A DNA stretch of 64,000 bases from Eretmocerus hayati. Lineage: Eukaryota > Arthropoda > Insecta > Hymenoptera > Aphelinidae. Shown here in pieces: positions 36,401 to 60,040 of the stretch (position 1 is its first letter; each line of letters starts with the position of its first letter). The stretch is from contig CM056743.1 of NCBI GenBank assembly GCA_029851415.1, positions 21,738,905 to 21,802,904 of the forward strand, given 5' to 3'. The notes under the pieces are model-generated. The model was not told the DNA's origin and did not search any database. It saw only the letters and a program-made list of their open reading frames with translations. A program made the position numbers and the translations under genes.

Positions 36401-37750
36401 AAAAAGGGTTTAATGACCGGGGAAAAATTTTATAAAAATTCTCCATAGCCCGGAAACGTTTTTCCACCTGATAAAACGATGAAAACATGTTGTTTTATTT
36501 TCAAACTGAGTGTTTTCACCCTTCCCTAGTGAAAATTTCTCGTCGTTTTCACACGACTGATGGAAGCTTTTCGTGTCCATAGAAGCGTGGAGCATGAATC
36601 GAACCACTCCCTAGCAATCAGATATCTTTCAAAACATGACCAGGGACATCATGAGTAATTTTGTAGATTTTTCGTCCTTGATGTTTCATATATGAGTTGA
36701 TTATTTGGTCTCGTCGATCTTGAAGTCCGTCCTTCAAGATCGACGAGACCAAATAATCAACTCATATATGACCAGGGACACTCTCAAAAAATTTGGAGAC
36801 GATTGGACTTGATCGCGAGATTTAATTCCACTTTTTGTGAGGGAGAAAGGCCAAAATTTGACCCTGTATGCGGAAAAAGGGCGTAATTGCATTTTCTGGA
36901 ATTGCTGAAAATAGCTCAAAATCAAATTTCATCCCCCGGCTCGGGTTAGGCTATTTCGAGAATGTTATTTTCTTTGAAATGAGTCAGGTCAACTCGTCCA
37001 ATTATGTCTGTAGCGGTTTTTATTAAGTTTTTATTGATTTTCTCAAAATGACCGTTTTGCAATTACGCCCTTTTTCCGCCCACCCCCTCAATTTTAAATT
37101 GGAATTTTTTTCGATACCCCATCATTGATTTGATAATTTTAGTCTCAATAAGTTATGCAAGACTCGATTTGGAAGCAAAAGATTTGATAAAAACCAATGA
37201 GCAATTTTGATTAAATGCGGTTTTGAAGTTGTTCACTTTAATAGTATATCATGTACCGAGTTGCGGAAAAGCGTCAATTTTCACGGAGGATTTCAGCACG
37301 AGTCCGGGAAAAGACGTTTTTCCGCATGAGGTGCATATAATTTTTCATTGCTGGAAACGGAGGAAATGCTTTTTAATGACGTTTTCTCCTTTGGAAGCAA
37401 TAAAAACTATTTTCGCACGGAATCTGGGTGATAAAAAACTACGCAGAACGTAGTTGACAGAAGTGTTGCACACTTTTCAGAACTTGATAACAGATTTGAT
37501 CCTTTATTTGTTCCAGGTGATCAACAATAGACTGGGTTGCGGAACAATATTTGATTACATGGACTATCTCCACTTTTCTGACAAAAAATATCGCCATGCT
37601 GGCTCTATAAATACTGGTATTTTACTCCAAATATCATTGGCTGCTTCTTGGTTAAATTTTATACTATGGGCAGCTATTTTTGGCGTCAATTCCATTATGG
37701 CAAGGAGAAGGAATAAGAGTCTGGACGAAAAAATACATTCTTGTATATGA
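30418..37750 (+). CDS. Four-pass membrane protein, TMEM179-like
   Basis: Three coding exons: 30418-31040, 34380-34695 and 37517-37750. Borders are GT-AG and phases match (2-1, 0), giving 390 residues. Hydrophobic segments at about residues 40-62, 96-118, 267-287 and 344-370 predict four membrane spans. Cysteines in both outer loops (DICAEINCGC; STCEQY...GCGTIFDYMDYL) could be paired. The loop between spans 2 and 3 is long, with a glycine tract from a GGA repeat (30896-30926), many serines and arginines, and an acidic DDEDCEYEDFENE patch. The four-span plan with an ASWL motif in the last span most resembles vertebrate TMEM179; I would not transfer a function. Introns of 3.3 and 2.8 kb are largely composed of foldback repeats. 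A read-through of the first donor would stop at 31083. Confidence 0.75.
31211..31492. mobile_element. MITE in intron 1 of the TMEM179-like gene
   Basis: A 282-bp element with ends TACACTGTACAAAATTTCT and ...ATTTTCTACAGTGTA, inverted and bounded by TA. The interior shows inverted words such as CACTACATTCATTG / CAATGAATGTGGTG. The ends resemble those of the element at 25580-26236, so both may belong to one superfamily. Confidence 0.65.
31631..32986. mobile_element. Giant intronic hairpin, about 1.36 kb
   Basis: The left arm (31631 to about 32225) and right arm (about 32425-32986) are highly similar in reverse complement. Examples are the run ATGGATGATTCCGTAAAAAT near 31960 and its complement near 32640, and AGAGGGACGCGGTTTGGCGC near 31868 with its complement near 32735. 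The loop is about 200 bp. It lies in intron 1, so the pre-mRNA could fold into a long double strand. No coding potential is seen. Confidence 0.85.
34831..35726. mobile_element. GGGCGTAA-rich element, copy 1
   Basis: Starts AACTGAGGCGGTGGGTGG and ends CCACCCACCCCCTCAATTA, so its ends are inverted to each other. Each terminus continues into AAGGGCGTAA or its variant. The inner half has a short tandem built on TTACGCCCTTTTAACATT. It lies in intron 2 of the TMEM179-like gene, 104 bp past the splice donor region. No reading frame resembles a transposase. Confidence 0.75.
36000..37092. mobile_element. GGGCGTAA-rich element, copy 2 (inverted)
   Basis: Ends are AATTGAGGGGGTGGGTGG and CCGCCCACCCCCTCAATTT. 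It is the reverse-complement counterpart of the copy at 34831-35726 over nearly its whole length, for example GTCTGGCAGATAAAAGGGCG here against CGCCCTTTTATCTGCCAGAC there. The two copies face each other across about 270 bp of unrelated sequence. This copy is interrupted by a 119-bp insertion with a 13-bp duplication. Confidence 0.75.
36649..36767. repeat. Insertion with perfect 39-bp-arm palindrome and 13-bp flanking duplication
   Basis: ATGACCAGGGACA occurs at 36636-36648 and again at 36768-36780. The sister element shows that an uninterrupted form once existed. Between the copies is a palindrome with 39-bp perfect arms (36687-36725 and 36732-36770) and a 6-bp loop TCCGTC. It looks recent because the arms are identical. 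Confidence 0.8.
37246..37406. repeat. Two-hairpin module, copy 1
   Basis: The first hairpin (37246-37339) has arms beginning ATCATGTACCGAGTTGCGG and closing CCGCATGAGGTGCATAT. A second hairpin (about 37341-37406) follows at once, with arms TTTTTCATTGCTGGAAACGG and TTTGGAAGCAATAAAAA. It lies 110 bp before exon 3 of the TMEM179-like gene. Confidence 0.65.
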
Positions 37751-37823
37751 CGAAAATTTGACAAGCTAAAAAGTGCCTTGCATGTTGATTAACCATTCCA
37801 TTTGTATTACTTGTGGAATATAT

Positions 37824-38032
37824 ATTATGTACCGAGTTGCGAAAAACGCATTTTCTTTACGAAACGAGTGTTGGACGTCGGCGCAAGCCGATGTCCAAGA
37901 CTCGTTTTAAGAAGAAAATCGTTTTCCGCACGAGGTACATAATGAATTTTATCGCCTGACGATGGAAACAGCGTTTGTCCGTCCGCGTAGGCGGACGGAA
38001 ACACGATGTTTCCATCGGTGAGGCGATAAAAG
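37824..38032. repeat. Two-hairpin module, copy 2
   Basis: The first hairpin (37824-37943) has the same outer sequence as copy 1 (ATTATGTACCGAGTTGCG ... CGAGGTACATAAT), with an inner stem TTGGACGTCGGC/GCCGATGTCCAA. The second hairpin (37947-38032) has arms TTTTATCGCCTGACGATGG and CCATCGGTGAGGCGATAAAA and an inner GTCCGTCCGC/GCGGACGGA stem. It starts 74 bp after the TMEM179-like stop codon. If the mRNA extends this far, it would be in the 3' untranslated region. Confidence 0.7.
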
Positions 38033-38341
38033 ACAATTATTGACTTGATTAACTCATTAAGTAATATGTAAATACGAGTGTGGTTTCTGTGAATTAGTGT
38101 TATTTTAGTTAAATATTTGTTTACTGACTGTTCCAAAAAATATTGTATACCATACATTATGATAAATAGATTATTTAAGTATAATTTTTATATGAAAAAA
38201 GGAAATATTATATTCATGTGATAAGAAAATATTGTCGGAGATATATAATGATACGTTATTTATGCAAATTTGACTATCAGCATCTCACGGACCATGAGTT
38301 CTATTTATCGAATACTCACGAGTGAAATTCAAAATATTTTA

Positions 38342-38386
38342 TACGTCCATACGTAGAAACAGCGTGTTTCTGCGTACAGACGTATA
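38342..38386. repeat. Hairpin
   Basis: TACGTCCATACGTAGAAACA and TGTTTCTGCGTACAGACGTA pair with few mismatches around a 2-4-base loop. Further GC-rich inverted words follow to about 38520. It may be a third, diverged member of the hairpin cluster starting at 37246. Confidence 0.55.
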
Positions 38387-39441
38387 AAACTGCATACGCG
38401 TCTCACGCGGAAACATTTTTCCTTCTGGAAAATCCAAGACGTTGCCTTCGCCTACGTTCAGACCAGTTTCCGAAAAGGGGAAGTATTTCCAGCATTTTAC
38501 GCGTAATATACTATTGTCAGTGTGATTATCGAGGCAGACAATCTGGAAGAATGTTATCGGAAGTTTACTGGTAATTATCAATTGTGGGAATCAACAGTAG
38601 ATAGCGAGCCTAATTATAATTTTTGCGTATCCATTGAGCATTATATGGATATTTCAATAGTGGCTTCAGTAACTCATTACCTGTATTAATCTGTGGATTA
38701 GAACTAATGAGAACAAACCACATGATGACACACGAGAACAACTAAAAATGAAAAGTTCCAAAAATTTAATAGGAGTTGATAAAGGGATCAACTGCCGTTA
38801 AATGAATCGTTTGTTTTATTCATACTGTTCAATACTTTTTACAGAGACTATACACATATTTAGAATTGTTTTATGAAGAGGTCAATGTTCCCTACTTACT
38901 TCTATTAGATAAAAAATCACTCTTTAGCAGACTTGGAATAATTCGAGATTGGAACTCTTTAGCCCTATAAATGATCGTAAAACGGATTTGACAATCATGT
39001 AAGTGAGCTGCAAAAGTCGAACTTCAATTTTTCGTTTCTGAGCTATTCCAAATTTACGGGGTCGTAATTTTACAGTCAATGGAAGTGAGTTGGGTGCAGT
39101 TGCTTCACAATTAAAATTCAAGGCGGAGAATATTATTATTCAGTATCAATCAATGCCATCTTATATAGATTTACAAATCTATCAGCTGGACAGAATAAGT
39201 TCATTGAAAAATAAATTTTATACACTCTCTCGTCTGTACACAATATTTTTATAAACATATATATATATACCTATATGAATGTACGTGATATTCAATCGAA
39301 ATGCTCATCATCGATATTTTTCCAAGATCAGAGCATCATCAATTACATTTCACTTTTGCCATAAATGAGCATCTGAAGCATCATGAATTAATGCATCCGG
39401 ACACACATGTAATAACTAGATTTCAACATAATGCATATATA

Positions 39442-40330
39442 CACTACCGGTCAAAAGTTTATGTACTGTACACCTGTAAAAAAGTTCGATTTTGATCACT
39501 CGACTGCTCGGATCTGCTTGATCGAAAATGACTCTATTCAGACTCATTTTGTAGCTTTTTTCACGTACTTTAAGAGCTATTGAGTATATATTTTTCGTAC
39601 AGCTCAGAAAAATCGGGTCAATACGCAAACTTCTGCAAGTCTGACAAAAGTTGATGGATTATGATAATTCAAAAAGCATCTCAAATAGAAGTCAAGAGCT
39701 TCAAAATCCGTTCTTGGCGATTACTAGGTTATTTCAAATGCGAGCTGTGATTCTTTTATAGAGGGAGATTTTTCTCGAAAAAACGACCACTCATTGAGAA
39801 ATTATGAATGGATTCAATTCTTCACCGGTGTAAGCACTGATCTTGATTCCTATCACCAGTAACACGAAAAAACTTGAAAGAAATCAGAGAAATACAACCG
39901 TGAGCCCGATTTCTTGACCTTTCATAAATTTTGGAACTATTCCTCGAGAAAAATCTCCCTTCACAGAAATAGTCGCAGCTTGGATCAGGAACAAGTTAAG
40001 ATAATTTTCAAAACCGGATTTTGAAGCTCTTATTTTTCACTTTCAGATGCTTTTAGAATCACCCCAATCCATCAACTCATGTTTGACTCGTGCAGAAGTC
40101 TGAGTGCTGGCCCAATTTTCATGAATTTTTCTAAGGATTGAACTTGACCTATTGAAATCCTGTTATGAGCCGGAGTGAGAAACCCACATACAAAAAGTCC
40201 CCAAAGAGCTCGAAAAAAGCTCAAAAATGAGTCTAAGTAGAGTCATTTTGAGCCAAAGAGATCCGATCAGTCAAGTGATCAAAATCGAACTTTTCTGTTT
40301 CAGGTGTACACGAACTTTTGACCGGTAGTG
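39442..40330. mobile_element. Non-autonomous Tc1/mariner-like element
   Basis: The ends are CACTACCGGTCAAAAGTTTA and its complement closing AACTTTTGACCGGTAGTG, each flanked by TA (39440-39441 and 40331-40332), the target duplication of Tc1/mariner elements. The ACCGGTCAAAAGTTT word is typical of Tc1-type termini. Similarity between the halves continues almost to the centre near 39880, so all 889 bp form one foldback. No transposase frame remains. Confidence 0.88.
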
Positions 40331-43300
40331 TAATAGTAGTAAAATAGCTGCATCATTTCCGCCAGTACTGGAAATAATCACACATGAGCAAGTCGTCACT
40401 CAATTAATCTGTACACACAATAAATCTCATTCTCGGGTGGGATACCCTAAATCTCATTACAAAATAATTAGTTTACTACCAACTGACTTCTATTTGAGCA
40501 AGGATGCAGTATTTCTCCAAATATGGAGGTAACCATTTCAAGGGATACTTTGAGAATTGAAAAAGAATTAATCCACCAATTTCTTGAAACAATAGAAATT
40601 ATTAGATCTATTGCATTGCTAAACACCAATTGTCAAGGAGACGGTTACTCAATATCGAAAGCATCTTGTCGATACGTAACATGATTGAGAGATTCTTTTC
40701 CAGGAAATTCCAACGTGCTCTTTTGCGCTGCCGACTCACCAATGTAACATTTTAGATTATTTTCTTTTTCTAATCACAAATATGATTGGAAAGTTTTCTA
40801 CATTCCATTTCTACACCAGTAGTACCTGCGTATTCAGAGTTCAGAGAAAAAAGTTAAAGTTCCTTAATTTCAGAAAAAGCCTCGTTGCGATTACTTTACT
40901 TCCAATCACCGGATTTCTTCATCAACTAACAAAAGTTCTTCGTGTCACTCACATAACATTGAAAGGATTTGGAAACAAAAAAAATTTTTGGTTCGTGCTT
41001 GAAGGGGATGACTTTTTATATTATATCTGTTATGACTAATTGGAATAGTTCCAGGCAGCCCATACCAATAAATCTGGCATTCCAAAACGTCTATGTAGGT
41101 AAATCAAAGTGATATTATACCTAGTATTGAATAGTGTTACAATTTTCGGAAAATTTCCATGCGTCTTTGCAGATCTTTATTATGTCATATTCGTTCGTTA
41201 AAGAAAGTACTTCGAAGCAAATCGTAATACAGTAAAACCTTCCAATCTCAGATAACCGGCTCCTCGACAAAAGATACTAAATTTCAATTTCTAATGAAAC
41301 AAGGCTGCCTATCGAGTAAAACTTGAAAATACTCCTCTCGTTTCAAAAAGGCACCATCTCACTCATCAGTATGTTTACCATAACTTAATTGTTTACTCTT
41401 ACAATATCTCTGAAATTTTCGAGGATAATTACTCACAGTATTGTCTTTTCAAGCACACGTCGATTTTTGTTGACGATTGCATTAATATTTGAAGAAAAAT
41501 CATTCTCAAGGCTCATTGATTCTGGTGAAACTTCGCAAAAAAGAACAGTGTTCGACCCGAGAATGAACATGAATTTTGTAAGGGCATTTCGTGTTGTATA
41601 GGGTCAGAATTTAATATCAATTTTGGGAGATTGAATCTTGATTTTTGATTTTAAAGCAGAGCATTCAAAATCTATGATTAGTATACAAAGATTCTGATTC
41701 ATTGTAGCGCAAAGACTCTATAAAACTCGGTTTCCTCTAAAGTATACGATTTGTGCCTAAATTTTGTTCCGACACTTCGAAACATAGAAATAAAGAATAA
41801 AACGATTCGACCTGGATAATCGAGAATTTTTTTATACGAATTTAGAATAAACGAAGATGAAGGAAAGAAGTCGAATCGCAAGGACTGATTACGCAATAAC
41901 TAGAAAAATTTCATGAATTCCTCGTTACAATTTTTCTTCATCCTGAGTCTTGTAGGAAGGGAATATAGATAAAGAATTTTACATCGAGACACTCGTGCGA
42001 TAAGTTTAAAAAAATCTACACTGTTTTTCTAGAGATCATCCATGTTCTTCTGGTAAAGTAAGCATACATTTTTATTCAATGAACATTGATTTTTCTCCTC
42101 CAATTTGATCTTATTCTTATCCTTCTCTAATATCTACAGTATTATTTCATGAAAAATAAGGGATTTCTTTTAGAAAAATAGTAAATCAATATGTAACCGA
42201 CTCAGCTAAACTGAGATTACACATGAAATATTTTGCACACCTTAATCACGACAACCTACAGACAATATTCGATTACTTTGGCTTCAATGAATGTGGTTTG
42301 AAATTTGATTATAAATATTTTGACTCGGTAACGTGATTAACTCACGTTATACTCGAAAGTTACAAAGCATTTTAATTAGCATTAAAAAACCAAGACACTT
42401 TCAGACACCATCAATAGAAAATGAGCGCGTACAATGTGACATCTGTTAGAAGCCTTCTTTACAAATGTCCGTATCGGCTAATGACTGGTGTAATTTTCGA
42501 TTTGTAGACTGATTATCATTTACATACAGATGCCCAGAATCTCGTAGAAAAATAGGGGTGACTAACACTTGAAAATATTATCAACAAGTCTCCAAAAGCA
42601 TTTTTCTTGTCAGTCTTTTACAATAAGGCAATTCTACAACAAATGCACGTTTTAGAATGTTTTTCGGTATGGATGATTCATACATTCGAATCTACGACAT
42701 CGATGGAATCTGTCGGATGGACATCGATTTGTAAAGAAATTCAAGCGATTCGCCCTTGCTTTTTTGCTCTCAGGTCTTAATCAACACGAGATATAGCATA
42801 GAATTTTCAAATTTTCTTGTGGATGGAATTTTTATGAAAATGTACATTGTACCTGTTCACTATCATTTTGATAGATATTTTACCTAATATTCTTATACCA
42901 ACGTATACACTACAGATATTAACTCGTACTTCTCTTCATTTTTTGGTATTAAGCTACCCATGAATAAGAATTAGCTGCCTTCTTTGATTCATCGAAAGAA
43001 ACAAGAATTGAGATAAAGCGCGACGACTTGAAGTCAACATGGAACAGATGAGTCAATACTTCTGGTACTCTTAAAAAATGAGTGTACTTAGAGTGCTATC
43101 GCATCGTAGAGATTCTCGAGTACAAACCCGGTTTCAAAAAAATCTCAAAAATGCACTCACGGAATCGGCGAAATCAAGCTTTGGCCAAACTATTATACTC
43201 TTCAGAGAGGCGTTCTCAATTTCTATCAAATGCATGAAAAAATACCAATGATACTGTATAAAAAACCATACTTAGGTAAAAAACATTTTGAAAATTCATA

Positions 43301-43738
43301 CATGGCGCCAGATGTATTTACCATAGATATAAATTAGATAAATATAGGAGAGATGACAAACCAAAGTTGTCAGAAAGAATCTGTATCACAAACCGACTTG
43401 GATCTCTCGATTACAAAATAATTGATCAAATTAGACGTAAGAATAACGCCACACTCGCTATGATTTAGCTAAACTCGGGAATCAGTATACCAAATTCAAT
43501 CTTGTAAACATACTCTTATAATTAAGTCGAATGCTTAGATGAAAGCACCTGCGTGAGGCACCGGTGGGTATTGAGTTATAGGAATCCTTTCAAGACGAGC
43601 ACCTAAATTAAACCATACTGAACTAGACGAATAAAAAAAAAATACAGCGACTCACTTGTAGTAGAAATCGCAAGATCCTCACAGCCGATGAGCCGGTACA
43701 GTATACGTTCGCATAAAGCGGTAGGCTACCAACGAAGA
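40331..43738. other. Gene-free DNA and AAK1 3' flank
   Basis: No exon with family resemblance on either strand. It must contain the AAK1 3' untranslated region, reading leftward from 43738. The open frames at 40782-41039 and 41389-41601 have hydrophobic, low-complexity composition and no neighbouring exons, so they are not called. Confidence 0.4.
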
Positions 43739-56218
<12,480 letters not shown>

Positions 56219-57861
56219 GGCTACAGCTTTCTATAAGCAGTAGCCTCTTCTTCGTCGGCGTCAGAGTCCTCGTGGCGTTGATTAATAACGACACCGCTGA
56301 TGCCTGCAGCAGCGGCTGCAGCTGCTCTTGGTGGACCGCCGTTACCGTTTTTCATTTAGGGCCGGCCCTTTACGGCACGGCCACTATATAACTCTAGGTA
56401 CTAACACTAACACTTTTCAAGGATCCTGATGACGAATAATACTTCCAGATGCCGTGTCCAGCACGGCTTACGATACGACCTGGTTGACTATAAACGCGCA
56501 TCTGACGCTTTACTCAAATAATTTTTCGATGCGTTGGCTCAAGCCATCATCAGGCACCCATCACCAGCTGATAAGCGGCTCATGAAGTTATATAGCAGCT
56601 GCAGGTAGACGTTTATTTTATCGCACTACGATTTCGATCATGCGCTCTTTTGATTCGAAATTCCATGAGATAAGTATTTAAATTTTTTTCCTCGAGCTCG
56701 CTATCAAACAATATAGCACTAATAGGAGGTAGACCTTCTTCGTAGTAGAGGGTATCCTTTGAAGAACGAGATTGCCGCGTTTACGCCCCAGCAACACGGC
56801 GCATCAGCATTCGATAACTGAATGCAAGATTTTACTCGTCTGCTAGACTATGCACTTTTCGAATTCTATCGTATGTTGACTTTTGCCGCGAGTGTACTAA
56901 ACAGTCGTCAATCGTCATTTTACTTCCATCAATTGTCTTGGCACTTGTTGTGTACTGATGTTTAGAATGAAGGCTAAACTGAAACGTGTCAATGAGTGTA
57001 TGACAATCGACAACACTATATAACCTAGCTCACTGTTTCGCGGATATAAACTCAATGTTGACCTTGCGTTCGCGGCCCAGCCGCGCGCCTGCCCCGAGAC
57101 TTCTTTTTTTTTTTTTACAGGCGATGGATGTTTTGCCGTTGATGGCCGTTGATTTGTGTATACTGAAACGTGCCTTGATAAACCCACATATAGAAACATT
57201 ACGACCCCCCCCCCCAGATAACATTAACATGGCGGTATCGAGCATGCGCATTTTGTGCATATATATATATATATACACACAGGTATAGGACATACGTCCA
57301 TCATACGTCTCGTGCTGTATTCCGTGACACATAACCAAATAATGCATGGCGAGTATATATATATATTTGACGGCAAGTTTGGTAAGAAAAATCTTCACCA
57401 GGCGGCTGGAGTAGTAATATCTAGAATCCTCAAACGACTTAGTGATCCTAAAACATATTATCTCAAGCCCTTTCAACAAGTGTTTTTTTATTCAACAGTG
57501 TGCGCCGTAATTTTTAAAAGCGGCAGTCTTTTGAGAATCATACGATCGCGGAGTTATTTACAATAGATGGAGATTTTGTCTGAAAGTTATCACTGTCAAA
57601 ACATGTGACAATAAGCAACAATCGAGACTTTATAGCAATTTGACTGATTCATAATTTTTGTACTGAAACTACAATATTGTATGGGAAATCATAATAAGTA
57701 AGTATATAGAATAGAAATCAATCAAACAACTCCGAATTCGTAATTATTCTCACAATTTTTTTCTACAAGGTTATGTTTTACATTGTTGACTTTCTCATGA
57801 ATAATTTCAGGTCGTTGTTGCTTGAGCTTTTTCTATTCGAAGTGTTCGCATGTGACCAAAG
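56219..57861. promoter_or_regulatory. Divergent AAK1/SNAPC4 intergenic region
   Basis: The two start codons face away from each other across 1.64 kb. The part next to SNAPC4 contains an acceptor-like AATAATTTCAG at about 57800-57810, so the SNAPC4 leader may have an upstream non-coding exon. Repeats within include a T tract (57105-57116), a C tract near 57207, and a TA/CA microsatellite at 57261-57281. No TATA box is asserted. Confidence 0.5.
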
Positions 57862-58959
57862 ATGATGGAGGACGAGGATAATCAGTCACTGATCGATGAC
57901 ATCAGAGCTTTGGAAAATGTTTTGGAACCAAAAAAGGATCCAATTACCCCTGAAAGTCCTCAGAAAAAACATTTGGAGCCAATTGAGAATCCTTACCCCA
58001 AAGAAGAAGTACAAATAGAAGAAAAATCTCCAGAAGATCAAATTGAGTCTGATGGAGAACTTGTTATCGATGACGATGATTATGAATCTCTAGATTGCAA
58101 AGATCTTGGTGATTTACTAGAGCTGAACAAAAAAATGCTTGAACTCATGACTAATGCACGACAAAAATTGTCTAGCCTTCTTGAGGAATGCAATAAAAGA
58201 CAACGCATCGTTGAGGAACAAATTTCCAAATATTCAAACACTAATCATACTAAGATAATTTGTTTCAATGCTGGTATGCCTTACTTCAAGGACAAAAACT
58301 ATTTTAGTGCTCCACGAAATGAGGACACAAAGACAAAGATGAAAAATGGTGAACTCCGTTTAGCTGAATTGCAACGAATTCAACGTTGGAGCCAACATGA
58401 CAAAAGTACTATGTTAAATATAATAAAAGACGAAGTGATAGAAATTCTCAAAAACAAAGGTGAAGTGGATGATGTTGATTTGGATGATTCCATTCACAAA
58501 ACTAGTCAATTACCTCCCATTGTGCGAGAAGCCATCGGATCATTGGGGACAATGAAATTTGATTGGATGAAGGTGTCTAATGAAATGATGAAGAAGGACA
58601 AATATCTTGAATGTAGGCATAGTGCAGAAGAATGTGAAGTGATGTGGAATGTATTTCTGCATCCAGATATTAATAAACAAAGATGGACTCAAAAGGAAAA
58701 TAAAAAGTTGAGTCAAATAGTTAAGGATCACAATTTTGAAGACTGGGATTCTATTGCTAAAGAACTTGGAACACAACGAAGTGGATATCAGTGTTTTGTC
58801 AGATACAACACCAACAATTGGAAAAATTTAATGAGAGGTCAAGCCTGGTCCTCGGAGGATGATAAAACTCTCACTCTTTTAGTCTCAAAATTGAAAATTG
58901 GAGACTATATACCATGGGGAAATATTGCTAGTTTCATGACAAAATGGACAAAGCAACAA
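57862..58959 (+). CDS. SNAPC4: snRNA-activating protein complex subunit 4, 5' exon (partial)
   Basis: The large Myb-type DNA-binding subunit of SNAPc, which binds the proximal sequence element of snRNA genes for RNA polymerases II and III. This is one 366-codon exon ending at a clean donor (CAA|GTAAGG). The N-terminus (DDIRALENVLEPK) and the block PYFKDKNYFSAPRNEDT match the family. The exon then enters the Myb-repeat array: a half repeat ending HPDINKQRW, one with DWDSIAKELGTQRSGYQCF, and one beginning AWSSEDDKTLTLLVSKL and IPWGNIASFM. The remaining Myb repeats and the C-terminus must be encoded further on. I found no such exon up to 64000, so either the intron exceeds 5 kb or the gene is disrupted. 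Reading past the donor meets a stop at 59068-59070. The start is the first of two adjacent ATGs. Confidence 0.92.
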
Positions 58960-59708
58960 GTAAGGAGTTATATTTTCAATACATTCACATTTTACTTATT
59001 TTTTCATGGTTTATCATCCATCCAAAATCACACGATCCAATGTTTGAAACGCCGAGAAGCCACAATATGATCTTTCTCGCGCTCGCTATTTAAATACTTC
59101 CACCCGTTTCAATTCTCCCGCCATTACGCGCTTAGGAGATCTTGGAACCAAAATTTTTAGCAATAAGAATTTCAAAAAAAGGAATCGATCCATCAAAAAC
59201 CCCTCTATTCGAATCCACGCCGGAACAAACTCCCCAACCCTTCACTTCTTCAAAATCAGTCTTGAAATAAGCGAAATAGGGATGCGCAGTGGTTTTATAT
59301 AGGACTACATAATATACTATTGCTCGATGCATGGCGTAAAGATAGCTCGATGATTGCATGCATGCATGCGTGGAGAACATTTTGCACCGGTAAAGGAGTC
59401 CCTATTATCAGCCGTGTGTGGCTGGAAAGCATGATTCTTGAGCAAAAATACGCTGCTAAAAGAATTTAGCAGAATGCTTTCTCATTGCCATAGAAGAAGT
59501 CAACTAATCTCATATTATTCACTCGAAAATTCAAATTCATTAATATGTTACATTAATCAATTCTCCTCATGAAATTTTTATTAAAATATTTATTCATCCA
59601 AAATATCAAAACGTCTCCTAACCATGATCCAGAACATGAGATATTTTTTCGAATTTCTTTATACTGACTTTCTGTAATATCAATTGGTAAACATCCATGA
59701 TCCTTCAT

Positions 59709-59894
59709 TTATCTTTGATCTTCATCTTCAACATCAATCAAATTCACAATATCCTCCTCAATGTTTTGTTCTTTACTATCTTGCTCTAATTCATCATCCT
59801 GTGTTTGACATTTTACTATGTTAACAGGTTTATGGTCTGATGAATATGACTCGTATACATTGAAAAGGGAATGAATCGGTTTGAAGAAAATCAA
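59709..59894 (-). pseudogene. Possible captured 3' exon or gene fragment
   Basis: A minus-strand frame ends with an acidic tail (DDELEQDSKEQNIEED, then VNLIDVEDEDQR and stop). Its codon usage and composition look more protein-like than those of neighbouring frames. An AATAAA in minus orientation lies near 59597, downstream of the stop. No partner exon is visible upstream, which is repeat DNA. It may be the last exon of an unseen minus-strand gene or a fragment carried by the surrounding foldback element. I do not recognise the protein. Confidence 0.35.
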
Positions 59895-60040
59895 GTAAAA
59901 TTGAGTATTTTTCTACAAATTAGTTATTTGAAGAATAAATTATGGAGTGTAAATTTCAATTTGCAGTAGGTGGAACAGAGTGATAATAACGTAAAGGTCT
60001 TTATTGATTTTCATTAACGCGAGGAATTGATTGATTGATA

